Both the position numbers and the translations under genes were made by a program. Positions 1-11,489 of a stretch of DNA of 64,000 bases are shown here, in pieces. A model generated the notes under the pieces. The model worked only from the letters and a program-made list of their open reading frames with translations. It ran no database searches and was not told where the DNA came from. Source of the stretch: Elephas maximus indicus (taxonomy: Eukaryota; Chordata; Mammalia; Proboscidea; Elephantidae). Numbering within the stretch: the first letter of the stretch is position 1; the number at the start of each line of letters is the position of its first letter. The stretch lies in NCBI RefSeq assembly GCF_024166365.1, contig NC_064823.1, positions 16,486,924-16,550,923 of the forward strand, in the 5' to 3' direction.

Positions 1-54
1 TGAGTTCAAACTGTGGAGCAGCCATGCGTTTAACCATTGTGCCACCAGGGCTTC
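1..54 (-). mobile_element. AfroSINE, 5' end only (cut by window edge)
   Basis: The complement of the SINE 5' end is visible (TTAACCATTGTGCCACCAGG at 32-51). The remainder of the element lies left of the window. SINEs of this type have a tRNA-derived head carrying an RNA polymerase III promoter and have no coding capacity. Confidence 0.85.
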
Positions 55-237
55 TTGTCTAAATCCTAGATGTCATTACTCTACTACTGGTGACTTTGCC
101 ATATCAATGTTAGGCTATAATTGCATAACAGGAAAAAAAAAGAAAAAGCTTTTATATACTTTTTAAACCAAGTATAAAACTTCTATTCAAATCCGGTCTT
201 TTTGTTTTTTATTTTTTGTTTGTTTTTCATGAGTATG

Positions 238-838
238 GGTTTTTTGTTTGTTTGTTTTTTTATTAAGCTTTAGATGAAGGTTTACAAAGTAAATTAGTTT
301 CTCATTGAACAATTAATATATATATTGTTTGCTGACATTGGTTGTCAGCACCACGACATGTCAACACTTCCCCCTTTTTGACCTTGGGCTCCCCATTTCC
401 ATTTGTCCAGATTTCCTGTCCCTTCCTGCCTTCTCATCCTTGCCCCAGGATTGGTCGGCCCATTTAGCCTGTGTAGGTGGGTGGGCTAAGTGTATTATTA
501 TTTGTTTTATGCATCTGTCTAATCTTTGAAGGGTGAACCTCAGAGTGACTTTAGTACTGAGTCAAAAAGGGGGCCATACTCTCAGGGTTTCTACAATCTC
601 TGTCAGGCCATTAAGTCTGTTTTTTGTGAGTTAGAATTTTGTTATACATTTTTCTCCAGCTCTGCCTAGGACCCTCTATTGTGATCTCTGTCAGAGCAGT
701 CGGTGGTGGTAGCCGGGCACCACCTAGTTGTGCTGAACTCAGTCTGGTGGAGGCTGTGGTAGTTGTGGTTCATTAGTCTTTTGGACAAATCTTTGCCTTG
801 TATCTTTGGTTTTCTTCATTCTCCCTTGCTCCAGATGG
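238..838 (-). mobile_element. L1 3' UTR fragment, 5'-truncated, type A
   Basis: Read on the minus strand, this is the same sequence as the copy at 50475-50962: a block around GAGATCACAATAGAGGGTCC, a later block around CTGTAAACC/CTTTGTAAACC, and a terminal A-rich tail, here a T-rich run at 238-262. The match runs for about 500 bases with scattered substitutions and small indels. Only non-coding 3' UTR is present. The short open frame at 329-529 lies within this repeat and is not a gene. No clear target-site duplication was found, so both ends are approximate. Confidence 0.75.
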
Positions 839-866
839 GGTAGTGGTCATTCTCATTCTATTTGAC

Positions 867-1013
867 GGAGCCCTAGTGGCGCAGTGGTTGGCTCTCAGCT
901 GCTAATCAAAAGGTGGGCAGCTGGAATCCTCCAATCATTCCTTGAAAACCCTATGGGATAGTTCTACTCTATCCTAGGATCACTGTGAGTCAGAATCTAC
1001 TCAACAACAACAG
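867..1013 (+). mobile_element. AfroSINE, short subtype
   Basis: Starts with GGAGCCCTAGTGGCGCAGTG and runs through the B-box region, the TTCTACTCTATCCTA block and the tail TCAACAACAACAGG. The ACA-rich 3' tail is like that of the RTE LINE at 5895-6227, not a plain poly(A). Confidence 0.9.
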
Positions 1014-4000
1014 GCTGTGGTTGTATTTTATTTGAAAGGCATGTAAAAAGAATGATATATACCTAGACAAAAATTTTAGGTATCAAAGAACTATCTAGCA
1101 TTTGGGTTACTTCTCATCTTTCCATCTCTAAACAGACACCCCCAAATATATAAATTACCATCTCTCAACTAAGGGAGGGCTGCTTTCTGTACTGATAAGT
1201 AGATACATCTTGCCAAATGGGCCAGTACAAGCATAATAGACACTTAAGAAATAATTTACTTGAATCAGTAGAAGACTGTTGTCGACTTGTGTTTCCATGC
1301 TAAATTTATAAATTCATGCATAAAAGTAAGTTTATTAATGTATGCAGAAAACATAAATGGATAGAGAATGGTTTAGAATATTAAATAAAAGAACTGTGCA
1401 AAAATATCATGATTTAAATCAGCTGTTGTTCAGCATCTAGTATTTATTTATTTAGTCTCCAAATATTGAATGAGAGCTTACCATGCAGCAGACACTTTGC
1501 TGGAGTATTAGAATCAGCTACTTTTGAAAAAATTTCTTAACTTCAGAATAGGCATTTCAACATATTTGTGATCACATACAATTTCAGGGTATCTGAATTT
1601 CAACTGCCATTCTTTTGATAACTTATCATGTGATCTGAGACAAATAACTTTACCATAGCAGTAAAAGTTACAGGGTTGGAACATAGGATCTCAAAGTTCT
1701 CTTTTAGCACTGATATCCAGTACATCAACGAATAAATTTAAAAAATCAAGTTACTAGTGTAATTATACTGCTAAAGTTAATTTTCATATGGTAGAAAATC
1801 ATGCCTAGCATATGCCCCAATGGATGGCTAACATTGTTGTTAGTCACCGTGTAGTTGGCTCACAACTCATGACGACCCCATGCACAATGGAGAAAAGTAC
1901 ACACAAAAAGTTGGTGACAAACAGCCACTCTTCAGCCAGAGACTCTTAGAAATAGAATCCTGGAGAAAAATACCAGACAGCTGCTCTCCACTCCATGACA
2001 GCAACCACAGCAGGGTGGTCTTCAAAGCTCCAGGGAAATAAGGCAGATAATGTATGTGTATGTGTGAATGGGTATGTTTCTTTTTTCCATGAAGCTGCTA
2101 CAATCGAAGAATTTCCTTAGAATTCAGATGAGATTCTGAACTTAAATCACTTTTGAGGACACTAAGTTCTGCATGAAACAACTCCAGAGTTATGAAGGCA
2201 AAGTCATCTTCCATATCAAGTGCAGATAATCACCTGGCTTCTAATTAGACCTCAGTTCCATAGTGCTATGCCAATTACTTGAATATTTTGCAATCTTTTT
2301 ATGATAAATAAAAATCTAGTAAAATAGTCTGTCTCTTACCAAAGTCACAAAAATTCCCCTAATTTTTTAAAAAGCATCTCCGCTTTGTATTGCTGAGTCT
2401 TATAAAAATATGACCATAAGGCCAAAATATGCTGTGAAATAAAGCATCTTAAATGCAATCCCTTTAAAGTCTTGAATTGCCTGTATTTGTTATTCTAAAA
2501 GTAGCTGTAGGAGAGCAACATTAATTATTGAACTGAAGATAGATGAATACATTCTTCAAGGCATTCAAAAGCACTCTGGGAGCAGAGTTTCAATCCAGAA
2601 TCCCTTCTGAGTACCTGTGCCTGCATTCCAATGGGCTTTTACTGGCCTTGAAGCACCACCTGACACCAGCAAAGTCCCTCTTTTTTTAACCAGAGACTTG
2701 ACTTGAAAGAGAATAGAGAAAATCCGTGTGCTGCCTAACTTGATTTACAGGGCGGTTATTGAGTCAGTAACTTATTCTCACATAAACTACTTTTGTGTTT
2801 CCAGATGCCAAATACAGAGAAATCCCAGCTCTTTCTCAAATACATTACTGAAAAACTTCTTTTGTCCTTTTCCCAGCAAATCGGCCACTTATGTAGTTTT
2901 GTTTTGTGTGGGAAGCTCTAAAAACACTCCAGTCAGAAATGAAGAAGATATTGCTGCCATTTTCTCTGTGACAAAAAGGTAGCTTCAAAACATGCTTTAT
3001 CTCTCTCTTTCTAAGAAAGAGGAAGCTTAGTTGAAGAATTCAGATGAAAGATGACAAAATTCCATTCAGTGAGACTAAACCTGTATGTATGCAAAGGAAA
3101 CAGGCTCAAATTGTAAGAGAAGTGACTTGGATTAGATATTAGAATTTCACAACATAATAGTTATGAAAATCAGGAAAACCTATGGAAAAAAGTAATATGT
3201 TTTATTTAAAATAAAGAACTTCTGAGTTGGAATAGAGTCTTTCAAGTCCTCTTTCAGTGTTGTGATTTGATGATTTTTCTTCATTGTTTTCACCTCCATT
3301 TAGAATCCATTTGTATTATGAGTTAAACTATTTCTAACCATTGTTGCTTCCTTGGGTCAGATGAATTTTATTTCTGAATAAGTATGGACAGAAGTCTCTG
3401 TATCAAAAAAGATCCTTAATATTTATATACAGCACTTGTCAATAGTCATGAAGTAGCAGACTACCACTTGATAAATTGTGAAGTTGGTCTTCATCACCCC
3501 ATAGCTTCCTATTTTGCTTCTTTCAGCTCTCATTAACGTGCCCTCCAACTTCCTCTAATATAAAAAGTCTTCATGTTCTCTTTCTTCATCTTGCTTTTAC
3601 AATTAATGTAAATTATCGACAGCACATTAAGACAGCATTGCCCAAAAATATGCTCAAAAGAACATTAGATCCTTGGGATATTAATGGAATTAACTTTAAA
3701 AAAAAATAGTTTCCATAATCAAATATATTTTAAGAACTGTTGTGTTAAACATATTTCTTTCAAAGCTGCTTGAAGCTTTAATATGCTAATGTACATTATG
3801 AGTCACCAGGAGAGAGTTATAGTAGAAAATATTTCCCAAACTTATTTGACCATAGAATTTTTTTTTTTTTTCATGGAACAACTCAGGAGGATTTTGAGTT
3901 CTATGGAAGACACTCAGAAATCACAGGGAAGGGAAGTAGGTTAGTATTCTGAGAGATCTTCCACCCCAAGGTTTTACCAACTCCTACAACTATTAAGACT

Positions 4001-5894
4001 TGCACTGTGGCCACATATCCAAGAGTCTCTAAGTTCCTGAGTCTGTCCTCCATTCACATGTCAAGTTGACCTACAACATTGAAGTAACAGAAAAAATGAG
4101 CAATATGTTGATCCAAAATAGAACTTTTCTGAATAGGATGTGGTCTAGAATAAACAGATGAGCCAGATTTTAATTTTAAATGTATTGTTTGCATTTGGCT
4201 CTAAGCACACCTTAGCGCTATTTTTCTGTGTTAAAATTTAATTTTATTCAATATAATTTAATGAATTCATTCAGTAATTATTTGTTTAATGCTTACTATG
4301 TGCCAGGAACTATGCAAGAAACGCAATAAATATTTGATAATATTATTAACAAGTATAATAACAGTATTCAATGAGATAAACTATTATACAGGTACAATAC
4401 AAACATTTTATAAAAACCTAAGCATAAAAGACCTTGTTAAATAAACATCTAAAACAAATCAACTATGGACTCTCTTTTCAAATAATTCAAATGAGACCTT
4501 TTCATTTCTTTTTTGACTTATTTCCATAAAAGATGACAACTTCTTTGATAGGTACTTATTTTCTTCTTTATGTATTTTACAGTCCTTTAATATTCATTCA
4601 CATATATTTTCTTCTTATCTAATGACCAACACATCCATCAAAATAGTACTTTCTGGAGCCTGACCCTCCTAGATCACAATCTCTCCAAAAATATTTCACA
4701 TTTCAAAAGTTACCTAAGTTCATTCAGACCAGAAAAACATCCTACTCCATCCTGAAGGCAATACATAAAATATGAGCAAAAAGGCTCCTAGAATATTTTT
4801 ACTCGAAGTCTCTTCAATAGTGGACAAAGCCCAGCACTGTTAGTCAATAACTGCTTCTCTATATTAATTAGCCTGAGGAAATTGATACAGTCTCCAGCTG
4901 TGCCTAATTTATAATCTCTAAGTTGTTAATAACTTCCCTGTTTACATACCTGACGCTTTGTTAAATTTTTTTTTTTTTAATGGCTCTTACTTTTCATGGC
5001 CTAAAGAAACATAATCTTCTATGGTACATTTGAAATAAAACATTGAATCAATGCAGAAAACACCAGCAGTAATAAATTAAGAGTACAGGTGAGGAACAGA
5101 AAAGGTGTCTCCAAGTTGAAAACTTGAGGCTGTTATTATCATATAGATTGGTCTTAAAGTCGGGGGAAAAAAAATTGCCAAAGAAGGATGCAATTTCCAC
5201 CAGGAGGACCGAGTGATATGAGAGAACTAAATTATCTAGAAGATTTAGTTCTATTACTATAGTTCTGTTGCTAAATCTACCAAACACAATTTGAGGTCTT
5301 TTATGCCAGGGCTATGATGAAGTACTTGGTAAAGTAAATGTTATGAAATTTCAAGTACATCATTTTCATCCAACTGCATCTGTAAGATATTTTAATAAGT
5401 TATGCATATGCTAGATATATAAAAACGTGTGGGTAACATTTATACCAGAAGAACTGCTCTGGTAAACACATTTGATCTGATTTTTATAACTGGAAAGACT
5501 CAGCTGGAGCACTAATGTTTTGAAGCAAAGAAGCATATTTCATCTACAGAGCTCTGTACGTATTTTTTAAACATCATCATCAATCCTCAGAACATACCTG
5601 TCACTTCAGGGAGGTCTAGGACTAGGTGTTCTTCTTCTAACAAGGAAAAAAAATTCTTAGGCACAGGGTCTAGAATCTAAGACTTAAATCTCAGAAAATC
5701 CTAAAATTCCATCAGTAGCTGTAAAGTTTTAACACACTCAAGTCTTTTAAGCCAAAGAAACCCCAGAGTACACCTGAACTTAGGTTTGAGAGGAAAGAAA
5801 TTGTGCATCCAAGAGGGGTGTAATATAAACTCTCGTACATGAGATTTGATCCATCTGTTAAATCAAGAATTGACACCTTTGAATTGTGGTGTTG
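1014..5894. other. No gene seen; AT-rich, mostly unassigned DNA
   Basis: No long open frame, CpG cluster or confident exon is visible in this stretch of nearly 5 kb. One short SINE/RTE tail fragment is listed separately at 1843-1885. The words around 4285-4325 (TGCTTACTATGTGCCAGG) mark a short old MIR or L2 remnant. Around 3620-3960 there is possibly an old DNA-transposon relic that I could not name. Confidence 0.4.
1843..1885 (-). mobile_element. AfroSINE/RTE 3'-tail fragment
   Basis: TTGTTGTTAGTCACC followed by ACTCATGACGACCCCATG is the complement of the tail shared by the RTE LINE and the older AfroSINEs. Sequence to the right no longer aligns, so it cannot be decided whether the source was the LINE or the SINE. 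Confidence 0.5.
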
Positions 5895-6227
5895 AATATA
5901 CCAAGGACTGCTAAAAAAACGAACAAATCTATCTTGGAAGAAGTACAGCTAGGAATGCTCCTTAGGATCAAGGACGGAGAGACTATGTTTCACGTGCTTT
6001 GGATATGTTATCAGGAGGGATCAGTCCCTGGAGATGGACATCATGCTTGGTAAAGTAGGGGGTCAGTGAAGAAGAGGAAGACCGTCAACAAGATGGACTG
6101 ACAAACAGTGGCAGCAACAATAAGCTCAAGCTTAACAATGATTGTGAGGATGGTACAGGACTGGGCAGTGTTTTGCTCTGTTGTACACAGGGTCACTATG
6201 AGTTGGAACTGACTCAACAGCACCTAA
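5895..6227 (+). mobile_element. RTE (BovB-type) LINE, 5'-truncated 3' end
   Basis: The sequence is the last part of an RTE-clade LINE: CTTGGAAGAAGTACAGCTAG, CAGTCCCTGGAGATGGACAT, TGAAGAAGAGGAAGACCGTC and the end TCACTATGAGTTGGAACTGA then CTCAACAGCACC. Roughly the C-terminal tail of the endonuclease/reverse transcriptase frame would lie here, but it is interrupted. The last ~35 bases are nearly the same as the 3' end of the AfroSINEs in this window, as expected if the SINE uses this LINE's reverse transcriptase. The minus-strand open frame at 6041-6223 is antisense to the element. Confidence 0.85.
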
Positions 6228-6929
6228 AAATAATGCTAAATCAAACCAAGAAGTATGGATTACAATAGTCCCAACAGATGTCAGGAAGTATCAATTGGTA
6301 AAGGACTTTTTCTAGATCCATGCTCGTGTGTGTTTTTTAATTTGGGCTTTTTCTTTTCCACTAGAGATTTCTTTTTAAAATAACCTAATCTCCATTAGGT
6401 GTGGGAATATCTGAGCAAGTCAAATGTTCCAACTGAAAGGCCTTTGATTAACTCTGCTTTTCAGTGTGTCCAGTCTTTAGGAGGATCACGTTATTTTAAT
6501 GACATTTGCAGGTGAGAAGGAAGAAAACACATTGCCCAGAAACGTGGGTCAATGTATTTCCTGATTGCTCAGAAGCCACTAGTACAAAAACATTTGTGGA
6601 GGAAACACTTCTAACATCCTGCTGTTATAATAGTTAAATTTCCTTTTACTTAAAGGGAAGCTGAGGAGGAAAATTCTATATACGATTGCGTGCCAGAAGC
6701 TGGAATACGATGATGAAAAGGGCATGAGCTTTCTCTGGCCTCAAAGAGCTCATAGTTAGGGCATACTGATATCAAGTGTTAGGCAGCTTTGGCACAATGG
6801 CTTTAAGTACTTCTGACATTCCTTTTTAATTCCTAGTGTGCACATGTATGCATATTTTGTGGTGAAGGCTGTAATCTTACCTACTTGAGATACCAAGATT
6901 GAAGAATCTCTTTTGTTTAATTGACTCAT
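6228..6929. other. Unassigned, no gene seen
   Basis: AT-rich DNA between the RTE fragment and the L2. No recognisable repeat, exon or promoter. Confidence 0.35.
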
Positions 6930-7483
6930 TCATTTATTCGTATATTCTTTCATTCAGCAGATATTTGAGTCCTTACTATGTTCTGGTCAATGAGCTAGTT
7001 GATAGCAACACTGGATAAAAAACAGAGTCCTTGCCCTTACCCTTCATATACTCAGGCAAGTTTTTATTGAGCTTCCTAATACGTGCCAGGCACTATGCTA
7101 GATCTGGGGATATAGCAGAGAATGTGGCAGATAAGAGCCCTTCCCTCATGGGGCTCTTCCACAGCCTAATGTGGGATGCAGAAAAACAAGTAAATGAATA
7201 ATTACGATGATGAGACAGATAGCAGCTCAGGGGTGGGAGGGGGACTTCAGATAGATTGGTCAGAAAAGTCTACTCTGAGGGATGACTTCCAAGCTAAGAC
7301 TCAAGGATTAAAACGAGTCTGGTCTGCCATACAAAAAGCAAGGGAAACTATATTCCAGACATAGAGAACGGCAAGATCAAAGGCCCTGGTGTAGCTGGTG
7401 TGTTCTGGGCGCTGTCAGAAGGGTAGTGTGGCTAAAGAGGACTGAGCAAAGAGGAAAGAGGCATAACATATGGTGGGAAAGTT
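6930..7483 (-). mobile_element. L2 LINE, 3' part, first half
   Basis: The complement of an L2 3' end: ATTGAGCTTCCTAATACGTG, CCAGGCACTATGCTAG, CTCATGGGGCTCTTCCA, ATAGATTGGTCAGAAAAGTC and AGATCAAAGGCCCTGG follow the L2 consensus order. It is interrupted by a MaLR LTR at 7484 and resumes at 7969. Ancient, heavily mutated and non-coding today. Confidence 0.75.
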
Positions 7484-7968
7484 ATGTGCTGCTATAACAG
7501 AAATACCACAAGTGGATGGCTTTAACAAAGAGATATTCATTCTCTCACAGTCTAGTAGACTACAAGTCCACATTCAGGGTGTTAGCTCCAAGGGATGGTT
7601 CTCTCTCTGTCAACTCTGGAGGAAGATTCCTTGTCATCCATCTTCCCTCGACTGAGGAGCTTTTCAGGCTCAGAGGCCCCAGGTCCAAAGGATGTGCTCT
7701 GCTCCTGGTGCTGCTTTCTTGGTGGTGTGAGGTCCCCATGTCTCTCCGCTCACTTCTTTCTTTTATATCTCAAAAGAGATTGGCTTAAGGCACTATCTAA
7801 TCTTGTAGACCTCATCAATATAACTGGCACTAATCCACCTTATTACATCATAGTGATAGGACTTACAACACATAGGGAAATCACATCAGAAGATAAAATG
7901 ATAGATAATCATACAAGGGAACTAGCCCAGTTGACAGATTTTGGGGGGACACAATTCAATCAATGATA
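7484..7968 (-). mobile_element. MaLR-type (ERVL-MaLR) solo LTR
   Basis: On the minus strand it begins near ATTGAATTGTGTCCCCCCAA and ends near TGTTATAGCAGC, the usual MaLR LTR termini. Closely similar copies sit at 40024-40494 and, more diverged, at 57260-57654, so this is an active lineage of its time. No internal region follows, so it is a solo LTR. It splits an L2 element, which continues on both sides. The overlapping open frames at 7470-7966 are by-products of the LTR. Confidence 0.8.
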
Positions 7969-8130
7969 ATAGCATAAGGCCTTCTAGGCCACGCTAAGTA
8001 GTTCGGGTTTTATTCTAAATGAAAATGGAAGTCTTTCAAAATTTTTAAGCTGAGGACTGATGTGATTCAATATGTGTTAAGAAGGTGGCTATATGGAAAC
8101 TAAAATGAAGAAGGAAACAGGAATATGGAA
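7969..8130 (-). mobile_element. L2 LINE, second half
   Basis: Continues the L2 interrupted by the LTR: AAGGCCTTCTAGGCCACGCT, GGTTTTATTCTAAATG and TTTTTAAGCTGAGGACTGAT match the expected L2 order immediately after the segment that ends at 7483. Confidence 0.7.
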
Positions 8131-8339
8131 AGCCTGCCATTGCTGAAGTCCAGAAAAAAAGATGTCAGTAGAGAAAAATGAACCGCAAAATAGTGATGTC
8201 CAGGAAACAGAAAAGTGGCAGCTGCCGTAATATTCTAAAGGTAACAACAGTAACAATGACAGTACAGCACAGTAATAACAGTTATGGGGTTTTCTCTTTT
8301 GTTCTGTTTTGTTTTGCTGTGTATCTGACAATGTGATTT

Positions 8340-8530
8340 ACAGATATGACATTTTAACTCTTCTAATTTTTAATCCTTAGATGACGTAAATATTAACATC
8401 TCTATTTGACATATGACGAAACTGAGGTTCAAAGAAGTTAATCAGTTTGCCAAGGTCACATAGCTAATAATTGGCACAGGTAAAATTTGAACTCAATTTT
8501 CTGACTAAATCATGGGCTCCTAACTCTTAA
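8340..8530 (-). mobile_element. MIR (CORE-SINE)
   Basis: Shows the complement of MIR: GACGAAACTGAGGTTCAAAG, then CCAAGGTCACATAGCTAATA and a poorly kept 5' part. Ancient mammalian SINE, non-functional. Confidence 0.7.
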
Positions 8531-8564
8531 AGGAACAATTACGTTGACAAGCATATTTAGCATA

Positions 8565-8737
8565 CCAAAAAAAAAAAACAACCCAGTGCCTTCGAGTCGA
8601 TACTGACTCATAGCGACCCTATAGGACAGAGTAGAACTGCCCCGTAGAATTTCCAAGGAGCGCCTGGCAGATTCGAACTGCTGACACTTTGGTTAGCAGC
8701 CGTAGCACTTAACCACTACACCACCAGGGTTTCCAGT
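8565..8737 (-). mobile_element. AfroSINE with clean target-site duplication
   Basis: Near full-length minus-strand SINE with an A-rich run at its 3' end (8567-8579). It is flanked by the 9-base direct repeat TTTAGCATA at 8556-8564 and 8738-8746. Confidence 0.92.
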
Positions 8738-8889
8738 TTTAGCATATGTGGCACGTTAATCTGAATTAACAGTATAGTGTTATACGCTATTATTTAATTA
8801 CATAATAATACAAATATATTATCAAACTTTTATAATTCATGATAATAATATTGTATATAATTATAGGTTACTAATATTTAATATGTTGT

Positions 8890-9035
8890 GGAGCCCTGGC
8901 TGCTAAACAAAAGGTTGGCAGTTCGAATCCACCAGCCGTTCCTTGGAAACCTTATGGGGTAGTTCTACTCGGTCGTATATGGTTGCTACAAGTTGGCATT
9001 GACTCGACGGCAACAGGTTTTGTTTTGTTTTGTTT
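8890..9035 (+). mobile_element. AfroSINE lacking its A-box region
   Basis: GGAGCCCTGGC joins directly to TGCTAAACAAAAGG, so about 22 bases covering the promoter A-box (TGGTGCAGTGGTTAAGAGC in other copies) are missing. The B-box and tail are intact and the end is a (TTTTG)n run. Imperfect flanking repeats (TTTAATATGTT before, TTTAGATATGTT after) suggest the insertion is otherwise complete. Confidence 0.88.
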
Positions 9036-11341
9036 AGATATGTTATATAATTTAAATACAGAATTATTATCCAGTTAGCAAAAGTGTTCACTCCAATTGT
9101 CCTTTGCTCGCTCCTTCTCCTCATCTCAGTGTTGAATTTGTGCAAGACTCTGTCCTACTTTCAACTCAGTTTGTTTTGCTTTTCTGTCTCTCTACCTCTT
9201 TCACTCTCAGAGATCCAAAAATCGTTTTTTGAATATTTCCCAATCACCATATCAGGCTAGAATCCATGGATCTAAATGTCCACCAAACATTTATCTCTAC
9301 TTGGAGAGTTTATGCGCCTGTTCATGCAAATCGTATGTCTTTAGAGTCTGCATAATTTACCTAATGAAACAGTACGCTCTGTAATGTGTTGAAACACTTT
9401 GATTTGGAACAAGAATCGGCAACTGACATCCTTCTGGGGGGAGAAAATGCATCAGGAAAATATTCTACACATACCAGGCCACTTCCAAAAGCAGCAGAGC
9501 AGAGGTGTTGCTCAGATCCTCTGCTGTTTGTTTTTGCATTAAAGCCATTAACTCTGGTTATTAGATCCTCAGAGGAGATGGAAAGATTATGGTTAATCGT
9601 AGGCAAATTAAATTACCGTGTATGCTGATGACATTTTAACATTCACGACAAATCTAGACAAATCTTGGTAGTCTTTTTGGATTTACTAGATTAATTTATG
9701 TAATTGTTTGAATATAAAATTAACTGTGAAAATCTGGTGTGACACCAATGAATGACTTTTACTTAAAGCAATTGATCACTTACCTACCTTCCCCTCAGAA
9801 ACCACTGAGGATACAATGACTTAATGTCAAGGCCTCTGTAATCTTAGCACCATCATAAATATTGATAGTGGAACCAGGCAAAGGTTTACAAACATCAATT
9901 TCTTGGTGGATCATATTTTTCAGCATTTCATGTTTTCTCCTTATACTCTCCTTTCCTTCCCTTTTTTACACCGAAGGCATTAGTCTAGGCTTTTCTTACC
10001 TGAACACTATCTATCTTCTCAAAATATTTGTCTTCATAGTGCAGGTCATGAGCAAGGGAGTGGCAATTTTATAAGCTTCTTCATATCAAGGATAAGGGTC
10101 CCACAGAGTGCATAAAAGGGAAAGAAGGCTGAAAATAAGGAGTCGTATTTCAGTCACCAGAGAACTTTTTGTGTTTCCCTGGCTTCTAAGACAAGATGAC
10201 CTGAGAACTAAAAGCATCTCTCTCGTCCAGTTTTCCAGCTCTCTCCAGCTGTCCCCATCTCAACCTACTCTCCAGGGATAGTTAGTCCCACAGAATGAAA
10301 TACCGCAACATGGAAAAACAATGGTCAACAAGTGCTCATCCCTTTTATTCTTAAATCTTATTTAAGCAGAATGGCTGATATTATTGGTTAACTCTAAACC
10401 TCATTATTGCCTCTTTGAAGCAGTTTCATTATCTGATTTGGTAAAGTATTCCCCATATTCTACTGAAGCTAACGGTATGTAAGTGGTTAATAAGATATAA
10501 ACTAAGAATATCTGGAAAGCTGATATTCTAATTCAGGCATTGGCTCTCCCTGTTCCTCCCTTCTTCTTTCTGCCTCGGACATTGACTGAAGTCTCAGCAA
10601 TGAGCACATAATCAAAATTTTTGTCATTCTACACACTACAAATGACAGAGCATGCTCAAACACATTCCTAACTAATGGAGGTAGCATCTCTATTTATAAG
10701 TCTGACCCTGAAAAGATATTCCACTCAAAGTATTTAATATGGCAGCGAGGCAGTCCATTACCATGACAGCATTATCTCTCTATAATTGACAGGCTAATTA
10801 AAATGTGGGTAATTGTTACATAATGTTTCCAATACAGTTCCATTTGATGTTTATGGTAAAAACGAAGCCATCAAGATGATTGAGTGTGGACACAAAAACA
10901 CCCCCAGAAGGGATAAAATCATTATCATTTAGCCATGCCTCATTAGAAAAGGGCTGTTGCTGGTTCAGTTGCTAACTTTATGGTTAGCATTGCAGCGGCA
11001 GGGCAAGAGGAGAGGGGTGGCAGATTAATTATGGGGCTAATTGACTGGCTTTTAGATCCATTTCAATAAGTCTTCAGATACGGCTTGTATCGATACCAAG
11101 TGCCAGCTCAGTGCTGTCACCACGCAGGCACTGCTGTTGTGTATGGGTGTAAAACCTCAGAGCACACACGAAATTTTGACAAGAACTAAAAAACATTCTG
11201 TGGTAGAAAAGAAAACACTTGTCTAGCTTCTCACACAGTACAGCAACATTCCGTACCTTATTTACTTCTTCTCAGGAGGGTAGACAATTTTTACACTGAG
11301 TGAGAAAAGGGAACACTAAAAATGGTAATCGTGACACTCAC
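9036..11341. other. Repeat-poor region; candidate conserved noncoding DNA
   Basis: Over 2 kb without a recognised transposon, which stands out in this window. The segment 9400-9640 and especially 10720-11160 have balanced composition and many TAATTA/ATTA motifs. No convincing coding frame is present. Confidence 0.35.
10720..11160. promoter_or_regulatory. Candidate enhancer-like conserved noncoding element
   Basis: Repeat-free sequence with clustered homeodomain-type cores: CTAATTAAAA (10795), AGATTAATTATGGGGCTAAT (11022-11041) and TTGACTGGC. It also has a 17-base near-palindrome CTTGTATCGATACCAAG at 11084-11100 centred on TATCGATA. Conservation itself cannot be seen from one sequence; the call rests on composition and motif density. 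Confidence 0.3.
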
Positions 11342-11489
11342 CTGCTTCTTACGAATGAATATTTGTTCAAAACCTCCCCACACTCGAACTGCATGGGAAG
11401 TGGGCCATGCCAGAACTGCTGCCGTCTGGGAGAAGGCTAGTGTCGGGCGCGGGATCTGAGCTCCCGGGCTCGCGTTGGTACCCTTCACC
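11342..11489 (-). other. Candidate exon (148 bp) with good splice signals
   Basis: On the minus strand a pyrimidine-rich acceptor (CTTCTCTATCCCCAG ending at 11490) precedes a 148-base segment that ends in AAGCAG, followed by a textbook donor GTGAGTGT (from 11341 leftward). The segment is GC-rich with about nine CpGs, unlike the AT-rich flanks. One frame is open through all 49 codons, with 1 base left for the upstream codon; its translation ends ...GGFEQIFIRKKQ. I do not recognise the protein sequence. It could be a coding exon, a lncRNA exon or a chance combination. No partner exon was identified in the window. Confidence 0.33.
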
